This document shows, one piece after another, positions 45,052 through 53,467 of a DNA stretch of 63,766 nucleotides (positions within the stretch are counted from its first letter, which is position 1; every line of letters begins with the position of its first letter). Below the pieces are notes generated by a model. The model was not told where the DNA came from and did no database searches. It was given only the letters and a program-made list of their open reading frames with translations. The position numbers and the translations under genes were made by a program. The DNA comes from Bacteroidaceae bacterium (GTDB taxonomy: Bacteria > Bacteroidota > Bacteroidia > Bacteroidales > Bacteroidaceae): NCBI GenBank assembly GCA_024398615.1, contig JAKSIU010000014.1, positions 1 to 63,766 of the forward strand, read 5' to 3'.

Positions 45052-45582
45052 ATGAAAAGTATCAAAAGTATGGGATTCAGCATGCTGCTGATCCTCTGTG
45101 CAGTTGCAGTGTTCGCATCATGCGGTTCAGGTGCTCCCAAGAAGCCAAAGGGAATCATCCTTGTTGAAGGTGACAACGCCACTCTTACAAATGACGGTGA
45201 CTATACCACAATTGAATTCCCCGACGAACTGACAGCCGAGGATGCAGAACGCTATGACACCGACCTCATGGGATATCTGCTTGCTTCAAACGGTCCTATC
45301 TCAACCGATGGCACCAACTGGGACGGTTTCGGCATTTACTACTATCAGCACAACTCACACCAGTGGCTGCATCAGGGCCAGTATGAGGATCCTGCCCAGG
45401 TCCGCGTAAGCAAGATCAAGAAGATCATCATTGCAAACCGTTACCAGCGTCTCAAGGACTTCAACACCAAGATGCCTCTTCTGGACGGTTCAAAGGAAAA
45501 GAAGAACGACGACGGATACCAGAATGAAATCCGTTTCGGCAACAACTACTATTACTTCATCGAGGTTGTAGTCCGCGACTGA
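45052..45582 (+). CDS. Lipoprotein of unknown function
   Basis: A 176-aa protein with a lipoprotein signal peptide (LCAVAVFASCGSG). The mature part is polar with many Asp and Tyr (TNDGDYTTIEFPDELTAEDA, FGIYYYQHNSHQWLHQGQYE). I do not recognise the family. It follows the C1 peptidase and ends in a terminator, so the two likely form one transcript; a role as partner of the peptidase is possible but only by location. Confidence 0.75.
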   Translation: MKSIKSMGFSMLLILCAVAVFASCGSGAPKKPKGIILVEGDNATLTNDGDYTTIEFPDELTAEDAERYDTDLMGYLLASNGPISTDGTNWDGFGIYYYQHNSHQWLHQGQYEDPAQVRVSKIKKIIIANRYQRLKDFNTKMPLLDGSKEKKNDDGYQNEIRFGNNYYYFIEVVVRD

Positions 45583-45601
45583 TTACTGAATCATCAATAC
45601 G

Positions 45602-45635
45602 AATGGCCGGTCTGGACAAGTCCGGCCATTTTAAT
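45602..45635 (+). terminator. Terminator after the lipoprotein gene
   Basis: AATGGCCGG - loop - CCGGCCATT (stem of 9 bp) followed by TTAAT. It separates the lipoprotein from the nitroreductase gene. Confidence 0.7.
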
Positions 45636-45647
45636 ACATCTCCCATT

Positions 45648-46160
45648 ATGGATTTTCTGAAATTGGCAACAGACCGGTATTCTGTTCGGGAGTTCTCCAA
45701 CAGGCCAGTCGAAGATGAGAAGCTTGAAATCATTCTGAAAGCTGCCCAAGTAGCTCCAACTGCAGTCAATTACCAACCACAGAAATTATATGTAGTCAAG
45801 AGTCCCGAAGCCATGGAAAGGCTCGTCAGCATCCGTCCTCTATTCGGAGCCCCGATGGCCATCATCGTATGCTATGACGACACCATTTCCTGGAAGAGTC
45901 CTCTTAATGCCGGTCATGACGGAGGTGAAGTTGATGCTGCCATAGTAACCACGCACATGATGCTGCAGGCATGGGAACTGGGCATCGGTTCCTGCTGGAT
46001 TGGAGCATTCCCGCCAGCAGCAGTGGCATCGGCATTCGGCCTTCCGGCAAACGAGCATCCTGTAGCAATTCTGCCATTGGGCTATCCCACTGACAACTGC
46101 AGGCCGTCCGACCGCCACCTCAAGTACAGGAATCTTGAGGATATCATCAGAATCATCTGA
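45648..46160 (+). CDS. Nitroreductase family protein
   Basis: A 170-aa FMN-dependent nitroreductase-like protein: the start DFLKLATDRYSVREFSNRPV, the AAQVAPTAVNYQPQKLYVV block, and the end LGIGSCWIGAF ... PLGYPTDN are typical. The shortness fits the small nitroreductases of anaerobes. The natural substrate is unknown. ATG 45648 is chosen because the terminator hairpin of the preceding gene ends at ~45635; the frame to 45603 would begin in that hairpin. Confidence 0.9.
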   Translation: MDFLKLATDRYSVREFSNRPVEDEKLEIILKAAQVAPTAVNYQPQKLYVVKSPEAMERLVSIRPLFGAPMAIIVCYDDTISWKSPLNAGHDGGEVDAAIVTTHMMLQAWELGIGSCWIGAFPPAAVASAFGLPANEHPVAILPLGYPTDNCRPSDRHLKYRNLEDIIRII

Positions 46161-46179
46161 TTATCATCATTGCACAATG

Positions 46180-47016
46180 TCAGTCCATGCGGTGCCGTTT
46201 TGTCACCGCAGCGTAACCGCATGTGCTGCACATGTTTTCAACGGCCTTATGCGCTGAAAACCCTTCAAATATGCGTCTTGCACGCCCGCTGTCCAGTATA
46301 TCTTCCAGACTCTGCACAAACAGGTTTCCCAATGCCATGTTCCCGTTATGATCAAGACAGCAGGGAACCACTGTACCATCGCTGAGAACGCCTATCTGGT
46401 TTCTCAAGGCATAGCAGAACATATCCGAACCATATTGTCCGCTGTCAGGGCTGTCAGGCCATGAGAACATGCTGTCATATTCAAGATAGAGATTTCCGGC
46501 AAGTCCGAATCCGTTTCTGTTATCCTGCCATGGTTTGGGGACATAATGTTCGATAATGTTGAGAATAGTGTCATTCTTCGTATCATATCCCCCACGGTTC
46601 CAGAGTCTGAGAACTACAATACAGCCTCTGTCTGCCGCTTTGAGCGAAAAATCCATCACACTCTCCATATACCGGCCGGGATTGTCACCGTCATTGCCCT
46701 CAAACGCATGAAGGGAAATGTTGATTTTATAAGGCAGACTGTCAAGCAGCTCTGTGTTCAACATGGTCCCATTCGTGGTAATCACCGGAATGAATCCCTT
46801 TTTGCGGGCCGATGCCACGAAATCCGGCAACTGGCTGTGCATACAAGGTTCGCCCATGAGGTGGAAATAAAGGAACTTCACCCTACCCTCAAGCTTGTCA
46901 GTAAGCTGTTCAAACTCACTGGACGTCAGTTCCCGCGGTTCCCTATCATGTCCGGGGCAGAAGACGCAATCCAGATTGCAGACATTGGTGATTTCAAGAT
47001 AACACCTGTTTATCAT
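46180..47016 (-). CDS. Radical SAM/SPASM domain protein
   Basis: A 278-aa protein with the radical SAM cluster motif CNLDCVFC near residue 12, GEPCMHSQLPDFVASARKKG and the glycine-rich ITTNGTML block, and a C-terminal SPASM-like Cys set (VVPCCLDHNGN, NMCSTCGYA) for auxiliary clusters. SPASM enzymes modify peptides or proteins or act as anaerobic sulfatase maturases; the substrate here is not evident. It follows the GH10 gene by 12 bp on the same strand and is convergent with the nitroreductase. Confidence 0.88.
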   Translation of the reverse strand: MINRCYLEITNVCNLDCVFCPGHDREPRELTSSEFEQLTDKLEGRVKFLYFHLMGEPCMHSQLPDFVASARKKGFIPVITTNGTMLNTELLDSLPYKINISLHAFEGNDGDNPGRYMESVMDFSLKAADRGCIVVLRLWNRGGYDTKNDTILNIIEHYVPKPWQDNRNGFGLAGNLYLEYDSMFSWPDSPDSGQYGSDMFCYALRNQIGVLSDGTVVPCCLDHNGNMALGNLFVQSLEDILDSGRARRIFEGFSAHKAVENMCSTCGYAAVTKRHRMD

Positions 47017-47028
47017 CGGCCTGTAGTG

Positions 47029-48156
47029 TCACTTGGGAATGGACAACACGGCATCAAATGCCGGTTTCGGTGAGAGGTCACGATTAAAGAGAAGCGGATA
47101 ATTCGTTCTGTTCGGAATCGGGTAACCGTTTTTCCATGACATACCGTCATGCAGTCCCCAAATGGTCACACGGTCAATCTTATCGCGACGTTCGTAGAAA
47201 ATCTGCATAAGTTCACGATAGCGGTCAGCAAGCTGACGCTCCACATCTTCAGGAAGGCCATGCTTGTACGGGTCCAGGAATACCTCGAATTCCTCCAACT
47301 GATACAGCGGGTCCTGAAGTGACTTGCCAATGACCTGCCCTTCCTTTGTAAGAGGCAGAACATCAACATCAAGCTCAGTAATCATTACCTTCACGCCGAG
47401 AGTCGAGAATGAATCAATTGCTGCCGTAATATATTCGTTCTTCGGAAAATTCAAGCCCCAGTGTGCCTGTATTCCTATACCGTCAATACGGATTCCGTTT
47501 TTCTGAAGCATACGGACCATACGCATTATTCCATCGCGTTTTGACGGTCGCCAGGCATTGAAATCATTGTAATACAGTTCAGCCTTGGGATCATATTGCG
47601 CTGCGAACTGGAATGCAAGACGCACAACTTCATCACCGTCGCCGTTGAAGGCGTTCACCCATGCCGTCTTACGGTATGAACCATCGTTGTCAATAATCTC
47701 ATTGACGACATCCCAAGCGTTGACTTTTCCACTGAAATGACCTGCCACCTTTTCTATATAACTGCGCATGGTCTCGACCATTTCATCATGTGTCCTGGCA
47801 CTGCCATCCGGATTCTGGAAAAAGAAATCAGGAGTCTGATTGTGCCATACAAGAGTGTGTCCCAGTGCCCATAGGCCATTGTCTGCGGCAAATTTCACAT
47901 ACTCGTCGGCAGCACGGAAATTCCATACGTCAGGTCTTGGATGCAACACCTCGGCCTTCATGTCATTTTCGGGAGAAATGGCATTGAACTGCTTCAGTAT
48001 CAGACCCTGAGACCTTGCATCCCTACCGCTGACAATCTGGGAGTTGACGGCACATCCCATTTTGAAAGCCCCGGAATATGCGTCTTTGAGAGATTCCTGT
48101 GAAAAGACTCCGCTGCAGACAATCAGGCTGCAGATAATGGTAAATACTCTCTTCAT
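47029..48156 (-). CDS. GH10 endo-1,4-beta-xylanase, secreted
   Basis: A 375-aa single-domain GH10 enzyme with a signal peptide (SLIVCSGVFS). The acid/base Glu153 lies in WDVVNE and the nucleophile Glu261 in MITELDVDV; GHTLVWHNQTPDFF and NDFNAW are family blocks. It cuts the beta-1,4-xylan backbone. It has no carbohydrate-binding module. Together with GH115, CE15 and the GH3 enzymes it points to glucuronoxylan use. It lies between tilS and the radical SAM gene, with 4- and 12-bp gaps, so it is co-transcribed with housekeeping tilS. Confidence 0.94.
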   Translation of the reverse strand: MKRVFTIICSLIVCSGVFSQESLKDAYSGAFKMGCAVNSQIVSGRDARSQGLILKQFNAISPENDMKAEVLHPRPDVWNFRAADEYVKFAADNGLWALGHTLVWHNQTPDFFFQNPDGSARTHDEMVETMRSYIEKVAGHFSGKVNAWDVVNEIIDNDGSYRKTAWVNAFNGDGDEVVRLAFQFAAQYDPKAELYYNDFNAWRPSKRDGIMRMVRMLQKNGIRIDGIGIQAHWGLNFPKNEYITAAIDSFSTLGVKVMITELDVDVLPLTKEGQVIGKSLQDPLYQLEEFEVFLDPYKHGLPEDVERQLADRYRELMQIFYERRDKIDRVTIWGLHDGMSWKNGYPIPNRTNYPLLFNRDLSPKPAFDAVLSIPK

Positions 48157-48160
48157 ATTC

Positions 48161-49495
48161 TTAATGATGTATCAATGTTATGACAAGTTGTCTTTGAGTC
48201 CGTTCCGATACCCTATACCTGTTGTCAGTCCTACGGCCGATTACCCACAGGATATCATCTTGCCCCGTCAGAACAAGTTGGGAACTTTTCTGGATAGGGT
48301 TGAACTTGAGATCTGTCATGAAATCGCTGAGAAGCCTGCGGCCTTTCATTCCAAAGGGATGGAAACTGTCGCCCTGACGTACTGCTCTAATGGTCAGATG
48401 GTTGCCGACAAGACCTGCATCAAGGGTAGCAACATTTGATGCACGTGATATGGGAGCATCGGCCGGTGCAAAGGAAAATATCATAGAGCTTCCATCAGGC
48501 AACTTGACCTCAAGTCCTTCAACTGGAGTCATTTCAAGAAAAAAATCATTGGTTACCGACGATTCATCTCTTAACAGCAGACTGTCACGATCCCTGAACA
48601 GGACCCATTTTCCTGCTGTATATCGGCTTCCCGGATCACCGTTCACGGCTGTCTCCAATATCTGTCCTATCTGTTTCTCGGAAAAGCCGAACGGAGAGAG
48701 AATCTCAAACAGAACGGTCCGGAAATTTGGACTGATGTGGCTTATGTCAATGTCATAGCCGTTCTCACACTTATGGCAGACCCTGTTCCTTTCATGTTCC
48801 ACCTGCTCAAGATACATGTCCAATGCCTGACTCAGATGGTCCGATGTACGATCAATGGCCTCGTCGACATTAGGATTGATCTGTCGCATTATGGGCAGCA
48901 ACTGAAGACGGATCTTATTCCTTGTATAGTCCGTTTCAAGGTTTGTGCTGTCAGTTACATACTGCTGACCTGATTCCTTGAGATATTCTTCAATTTCACC
49001 GCGTGATGCACAGAGCAGAGGACGTACAATGAATCCGTTTCTGGGTCTGATACCGCAAAGACCGCGTATCCCGGTCCCACGCATCAGATTCAAGAGGAGA
49101 GTTTCAACCGAATCATCGCGATGATGCGCTATACAGATTGCACTTGCGCCAGTCTGTTCACGTATACGCTCGAAGTCTGCATATCTCAATTCCCGTGCAG
49201 CCATCTCAATTGAAACATGGTGTTCACGGGCATAGGATGCCGTATCGTATGAACAGATTTCAAGTCCAATGCCCATATCCTTGCAAAGACCTGCCACGAA
49301 CTGCTCATCGCGGTCGCTTTCGCTGCCTCTCAGATGAAAATTGCAGTGAACTGCAAAGCACTGATAACCAATGTCATTCAGTATCTTCAGAAGAGCTGTG
49401 CTATCGGCACCGCCACTGACACCGACTATCACTTTGTCTCCCTGCTTCAGCAGATTCCCTTTTGCAATGAATTCCTGGACTATTTTCAGCAACAT
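48161..49495 (-). CDS. tilS: tRNA(Ile)-lysidine synthetase
   Basis: A 444-aa enzyme that converts the wobble C34 of tRNA-Ile2 to lysidine. The PP-loop VGVSGGADSTALL lies at residues 24-36, HCNFHLRGSESDRDE and ARELRYADFERIRE follow, and the C-terminal substrate-binding and TilS-C domains (GDSFHPFGMKGRRLLSDFMTDL) are complete. Length is normal for Bacteroidales. Confidence 0.95.
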   Translation of the reverse strand: MLLKIVQEFIAKGNLLKQGDKVIVGVSGGADSTALLKILNDIGYQCFAVHCNFHLRGSESDRDEQFVAGLCKDMGIGLEICSYDTASYAREHHVSIEMAARELRYADFERIREQTGASAICIAHHRDDSVETLLLNLMRGTGIRGLCGIRPRNGFIVRPLLCASRGEIEEYLKESGQQYVTDSTNLETDYTRNKIRLQLLPIMRQINPNVDEAIDRTSDHLSQALDMYLEQVEHERNRVCHKCENGYDIDISHISPNFRTVLFEILSPFGFSEKQIGQILETAVNGDPGSRYTAGKWVLFRDRDSLLLRDESSVTNDFFLEMTPVEGLEVKLPDGSSMIFSFAPADAPISRASNVATLDAGLVGNHLTIRAVRQGDSFHPFGMKGRRLLSDFMTDLKFNPIQKSSQLVLTGQDDILWVIGRRTDNRYRVSERTQRQLVITLIHH

Positions 49496-49527
49496 GGCCC
49501 AAAGTTAGTCATTTGAAAAGAAAAAAC

Positions 49528-49535
49528 TACTTTTG
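49528..49535 (+). promoter_or_regulatory. Candidate -7 element of the YqiA-like gene
   Basis: TACTTTTG, a TAnnTTTG match, 37 bp before the ATG, with ATTTG at 49511-49515 upstream but closer (12 bp) than the usual -33 spacing. Confidence 0.4.
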
Positions 49536-49571
49536 CAATATACTTAATAGGAAAGCATAATTCACAGAATC

Positions 49572-50150
49572 ATGAAAATTGTCTATTTCCACGGATTCGG
49601 TTCATCAGGTGCAAGCGGAACGGTTGAAAGTCTCAGACACCATCTCCCCGAACATGAAATCATAGCACCCGATATTCCTGTCGATCCACAACTGGCCCTG
49701 CCCTATCTGACTGGATTCGTCAGGGAACAGCAGCCCGATCTCATAATTGGAACTTCCATGGGCGGAATGTATGCACAGCAGATGTTCGGGTTCAAGAAGA
49801 TTCTGGTCAATCCCGCATTCAACATGTCAACCATGTCAAAGGTAATGAAGGCAGGCAAGCGATATCCCTTCCAGAACGGACGCAAGGACGGAGAAAAGGA
49901 TTTTCTGATTACCGGACAGATTGTCAAGAACTTCAACCAGATGGAACGGCAGCAGTTCAAGGGCATGACAGATTTTGACAAGGAGAACACATGGGGACTT
50001 TTCGGCACCAATGATACGACAGTCAACTGTTATGACCTGTTCAAAAAGCACTATCCCAACGCAAGGCGTTTCGAAGGTGAACACCGTCTCAACGACAAGT
50101 CTTTGAAAACAGCCGTCATTCCGCTGATCAGGGAGATTCTGTCAATATGA
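49572..50150 (+). CDS. YqiA/YcfP-like alpha/beta hydrolase
   Basis: A 192-aa esterase-like protein: oxyanion FHGFGSSG near residue 7, nucleophile elbow GTSMGG with Ser62, and a late His in GEHRLND. This layout and size match the YqiA/YcfP family of small esterases with unknown physiological substrates. It is a single-gene unit with its own -7 element and a terminator. Confidence 0.88.
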   Translation: MKIVYFHGFGSSGASGTVESLRHHLPEHEIIAPDIPVDPQLALPYLTGFVREQQPDLIIGTSMGGMYAQQMFGFKKILVNPAFNMSTMSKVMKAGKRYPFQNGRKDGEKDFLITGQIVKNFNQMERQQFKGMTDFDKENTWGLFGTNDTTVNCYDLFKKHYPNARRFEGEHRLNDKSLKTAVIPLIREILSI

Positions 50151-50157
50151 CGAATCG

Positions 50158-50183
50158 GGGCGGCCTGATCATCAAGCCGCCCC
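50158..50183. terminator. Stem-loop between the esterase and glnA (convergent)
   Basis: GGGCGGC - loop - GCCGCCC, a 7-8-bp GC stem, lies between two converging genes. The T-run after it is weak in both directions. Confidence 0.5.
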
Positions 50184-50210
50184 TAATATCAGTTTTCTTC
50201 TCAGACCGGA

Positions 50211-51719
50211 TTATCCACGGTCAATGTTGTCCTGAACCAGTTTCATCAGACCTTCGGCATCAAGTGACTGGCGAAGTGTACTGTCGTCAAATGCCGTGAG
50301 ATACTTTATCATATAGTCGACAATATTCTCGGAGAACACGCCCTTGGAAGTGTATATTTCACGATCCTTGGCCAGTTCCTGGGCAGCTTCGACACAGCAG
50401 CCGGGAAGCTGCTCGAGCGATTCCTGAACCTTACGGTTCTTCTCGTCATGGATGTTGACTCCAAGACCGACGAATGTCCTTTCTGCAACCTCCAGAGCAT
50501 CAGGCATTTCAAAACCGTGACGGGCAGCGCAGCAAAGAGCGGCCATAAGCAGATATGTATCGGCAAAGCCGTCAGATGCACGCCATTCGAAAGTCTGCTT
50601 GTCACTGAAGTCGCGGTTTCCGGCTATTTCCATGTCCTGAGGATTGCAGACCGATGCCATGTTCATTGGTTTCAGCCAGCCCAGTGGAACACGCACCAGA
50701 GCGCTGCGGTTGGAGAACGACCAGCAGAGTGATGTCGGTGCCTCCTGATGCGGAACCAGACGCATGAATGACAGCGGATGCGGATTGCCGAATGCCGGAA
50801 GGGATGTACCGGCATCCATGTATCCGGCAATGGCCTTACGGCATTCATCGGTCAGTTCTCCGCCACATGTCATGACAGACTTGCCGTCACGGGTGAACTT
50901 GCAGTGGACATGCATGCCTGAGCCGGCCTTTCCGACAGTGATTTTGGGAGCGAATGTCAACGAAACGCCATATTGGTATGCAAGCTGACGCATTGCCCAT
51001 TTTGCTATTACGAGCTGGTCTGCAGCGTCTTCAATGTCAGTAGGAAGGAACTCTATCTCATTCTGTTCGAATATCTTCCCGTCCTGAGTGAAATTACCCA
51101 CTTCTGAATGTCCGTACTTGATAAGACCGCCGCACTGGGCAATTATCTTCATGGCCTCAACACGGAAATCGGCGAACTTGCAGAAAGGAGCGCTCTCATG
51201 ATAACCTTTCTGATCAGGTGTAAGATACAGAGGGTCGGAATCGGAAATGACATAATACTCAAGTTCGCCCATTGCCTGCATTTCAAGACCGGTTGACTGC
51301 TTGAATGCATTGTGTGCCTTATGGAGAATGTACTGAGGACTGCTTTCGAACATGTTGCCCTCGCGATCAAAGAATGAACAGAGCAAATCTATTGACGGCA
51401 CTTCTGAGAACGGATTGACAAAAGCTGTCGAATAGCGCGGAAGCACATACAGATCACTCTTGCCGGCCTCGATGAAAGGAAACAGGCTTGAGCCATCAAC
51501 ACGCTCACCTGCTGACAGAATGTTTTCCAGATGATCCTGACTTCCGATAACGAAATTCAGGGTCTTCAGTTTGCCATCCCAACCACAATAGTGGAAATTG
51601 ACAAACCCGACTGCGTTCTCCTTGCAGTAACGCACAATGTCACTACAGGTAAATTCCTTTGCCGGTTTTCCCAGAAAACGCACCAGCAGATTCGGATTCA
51701 TTTCAATGTTTTTCTCCAT
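50211..51719 (-). CDS. glnA: Glutamine synthetase, type I
   Basis: A 502-aa GS of the ~500-residue class. The beta-grasp N-terminal part (FVNFHYCGWDGKLKTLNFVI) and catalytic blocks (MGELEYYVI, FLPTDIEDAADQL, GKAGSGMHVHCK, FSNRSALVRVP, FEWRASDG) are present. It makes glutamine from glutamate, ammonia and ATP. I see no obvious adenylylation-site loop. Bacteroidales usually also have the larger GSIII. It is divergently transcribed from the CE15 gene. Confidence 0.93.
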   Translation of the reverse strand: MEKNIEMNPNLLVRFLGKPAKEFTCSDIVRYCKENAVGFVNFHYCGWDGKLKTLNFVIGSQDHLENILSAGERVDGSSLFPFIEAGKSDLYVLPRYSTAFVNPFSEVPSIDLLCSFFDREGNMFESSPQYILHKAHNAFKQSTGLEMQAMGELEYYVISDSDPLYLTPDQKGYHESAPFCKFADFRVEAMKIIAQCGGLIKYGHSEVGNFTQDGKIFEQNEIEFLPTDIEDAADQLVIAKWAMRQLAYQYGVSLTFAPKITVGKAGSGMHVHCKFTRDGKSVMTCGGELTDECRKAIAGYMDAGTSLPAFGNPHPLSFMRLVPHQEAPTSLCWSFSNRSALVRVPLGWLKPMNMASVCNPQDMEIAGNRDFSDKQTFEWRASDGFADTYLLMAALCCAARHGFEMPDALEVAERTFVGLGVNIHDEKNRKVQESLEQLPGCCVEAAQELAKDREIYTSKGVFSENIVDYMIKYLTAFDDSTLRQSLDAEGLMKLVQDNIDRG

Positions 51720-51747
51720 ATATTATAAGGTGTTTGTCATTTGCGTG

Positions 51748-51755
51748 CAAAGATA
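51748..51755 (-). promoter_or_regulatory. Candidate -7 element of glnA
   Basis: TATCTTTG on the minus strand, 29 bp before the glnA start. It lies in the 110-bp region shared with the divergent CE15 gene. Confidence 0.45.
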
Positions 51756-51829
51756 TAAAAAACTCTTTTGTTTGGATGATTTGGACATTTGCAGTATGTT
51801 TGTAAAAGAGAAAAAAACATGAAATCAGT

Positions 51830-53191
51830 ATGAATAGAACGACGAAACTATTAATCGCAACTGCTTTCGGACTGGCATTAAGTCTGAATTCCAACGCACA
51901 GTTTTTCATGATGGGAGGCAACAGCGCATCACGCGACAGTCTGCGCCGTATTGCAGAAGCCGATTACAGCAATATGCTTGAACAGCTTGGCATAGAAGCC
52001 CCCCGCGAGGGTCGTCAGCCAAACAGCAAGGACGAATCAAAGCACCCGAACTACAACGAACTGACGGCAAACCCCTATCCGTTCTATCCCGATGCCCTAA
52101 CAACGCTTGACGGCAAGAAGGTGAAAAATGTGAAAATGTGGAATAAGGTACGCCGCCCGGAACTTGTCAGGCTGTTTGAAGACAATGTATACGGCCGCAT
52201 CCCTGACAATGTCCCCGGTGTCACATGGACAGTGACAAAAGAAGAGGAAAAGGATTTCAAGGGCACTCCTGTAGTGGTCCGATACCTTACCGGCATTGTC
52301 GACAACTCAATGTACCCGGCCATTACCGTTGAAATACAGGCCAACGTCGTATGGCCCAAAGGCAGCAAGAATGTTCCTGTCATAATGGAGTTCGGTTTTG
52401 GCGCCGGCGATCCCACTGCAAGCCGTGGCAATGCAGTTTCCTGGCAGCAGCAGGTTGTAGAACGCGGTTGGGCCGCCTGTTCAATCAACCCTTCATCAAT
52501 ACAGGCCGATGCCGGCTCCGGTCTGACCAACGGAATCATAGGACTCTGCAATAAGGGAGAATTCCGCAAGCCGACCGATTGGGGTTCACTTCGTGCCTGG
52601 GGCTGGGGTGTTTCCCGTCTGCTTGACTATTTTGAGAAATGTCCGGAATTCGATGCTACCAAGACTGCAATTGAGGGAGTTTCACGCTATGGCAAGGCCG
52701 CTCTGGTCGCAATGGCATTTGAACCCAGAATCGCAGCAGGTTTCATTGCCTCGTCAGGCAAGTGCGGTGCTGCAGGATGGAGACGTGACTGCGGTGAGAG
52801 CATCGGCAATATCGTATCAAGCGAAGAATACCACTGGGTATGCGGCAACCTTATCAAATATGGGGCAGATCCTCTTACCGAAGACGACCTTCCCGTTGAC
52901 CAGCATGAACTCATAGCACTCTGCGCCCCACGAGCCTGTTTCATTTCGACCGGAACATTTGAAGGGGACAAGTGGCAGGATGTGGTAGGTTCGTTCATTT
53001 CAGCCTATAAGGCAAGTCCCGTTTACGAACTGTTCGGTAAGCCAGGTCTTGGCACTGACCTGTTCCCCGGTGTCGATTTCGGACTCATGGATGGTCCGCT
53101 TGCCTATCGCCAGCACCACGGAGGCCATGAAGCAACTCCAAACTGGCCGTACTTCCTTGATTTCTTTGCAGCTCAGGTTGTAAACAAGTAA
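51830..53191 (+). CDS. CE15 glucuronoyl esterase-like protein, secreted
   Basis: A 453-aa protein with a signal peptide (TAFGLALSLNSNA). It has the CE15 fold markers: nucleophile EGVSRYGKAALV with Ser285, SSGKCGAAGWRR, and catalytic His433 in QHHGGHEATPNW. CE15 enzymes split the ester between lignin and the glucuronic acid side chains of xylan. The canonical acidic residue that precedes the SG..G motif in fungal enzymes is a Ser here, so another acid may complete the triad, as in some bacterial members. It is convergent with the propeller-AraC regulator. Confidence 0.9.
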   Translation: MNRTTKLLIATAFGLALSLNSNAQFFMMGGNSASRDSLRRIAEADYSNMLEQLGIEAPREGRQPNSKDESKHPNYNELTANPYPFYPDALTTLDGKKVKNVKMWNKVRRPELVRLFEDNVYGRIPDNVPGVTWTVTKEEEKDFKGTPVVVRYLTGIVDNSMYPAITVEIQANVVWPKGSKNVPVIMEFGFGAGDPTASRGNAVSWQQQVVERGWAACSINPSSIQADAGSGLTNGIIGLCNKGEFRKPTDWGSLRAWGWGVSRLLDYFEKCPEFDATKTAIEGVSRYGKAALVAMAFEPRIAAGFIASSGKCGAAGWRRDCGESIGNIVSSEEYHWVCGNLIKYGADPLTEDDLPVDQHELIALCAPRACFISTGTFEGDKWQDVVGSFISAYKASPVYELFGKPGLGTDLFPGVDFGLMDGPLAYRQHHGGHEATPNWPYFLDFFAAQVVNK

Positions 53192-53209
53192 CGGTTCTGA
53201 TTCACCGGA

Positions 53210-53277
53210 ACCATAAAAATAAAAATCCGCTTTGGAAAAAGTCGGCTTACCGGGACCGACAGACTCCAAAGCGGATT
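53210..53277. terminator. Large hairpin between CE15 and the regulator, likely bidirectional
   Basis: AATCCGCTTTGGA and TCCAAAGCGGATT form a 13-bp stem (53224-53277) with an inner GTCGG/CCGAC stem. On the minus strand it is followed by TTTTTATTTTTAT, so it ends transcripts coming from the regulator; on the plus strand the T-run is poor. Confidence 0.75.
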
Positions 53278-53410
53278 ACTTACAACTAAACACTTTACAG
53301 TCATTTTGATTAATGACCAGACATGAAACCACACCAATAAAGGTCTCTTGTCAGTTGCAAAGAAAGCCCAATTGCAGCACCATCGGAAAAAACAGAGTAT
53401 TACAATTGTT

Positions 53411-53447
53411 ACAAAATGTTGCCATGACAAAATGCGCAACATTTTGT
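53411..53447. promoter_or_regulatory. Perfect 12-bp inverted repeat after the regulator gene
   Basis: ACAAAATGTTGC - 13 bp - GCAACATTTTGT, 21 bp past the regulator stop codon. It is AT-rich, so it is a poor terminator, and may be a protein binding site or an mRNA 3'-end structure. Confidence 0.5.
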
Positions 53448-53467
53448 AAAAAAACACGATTCAAATA

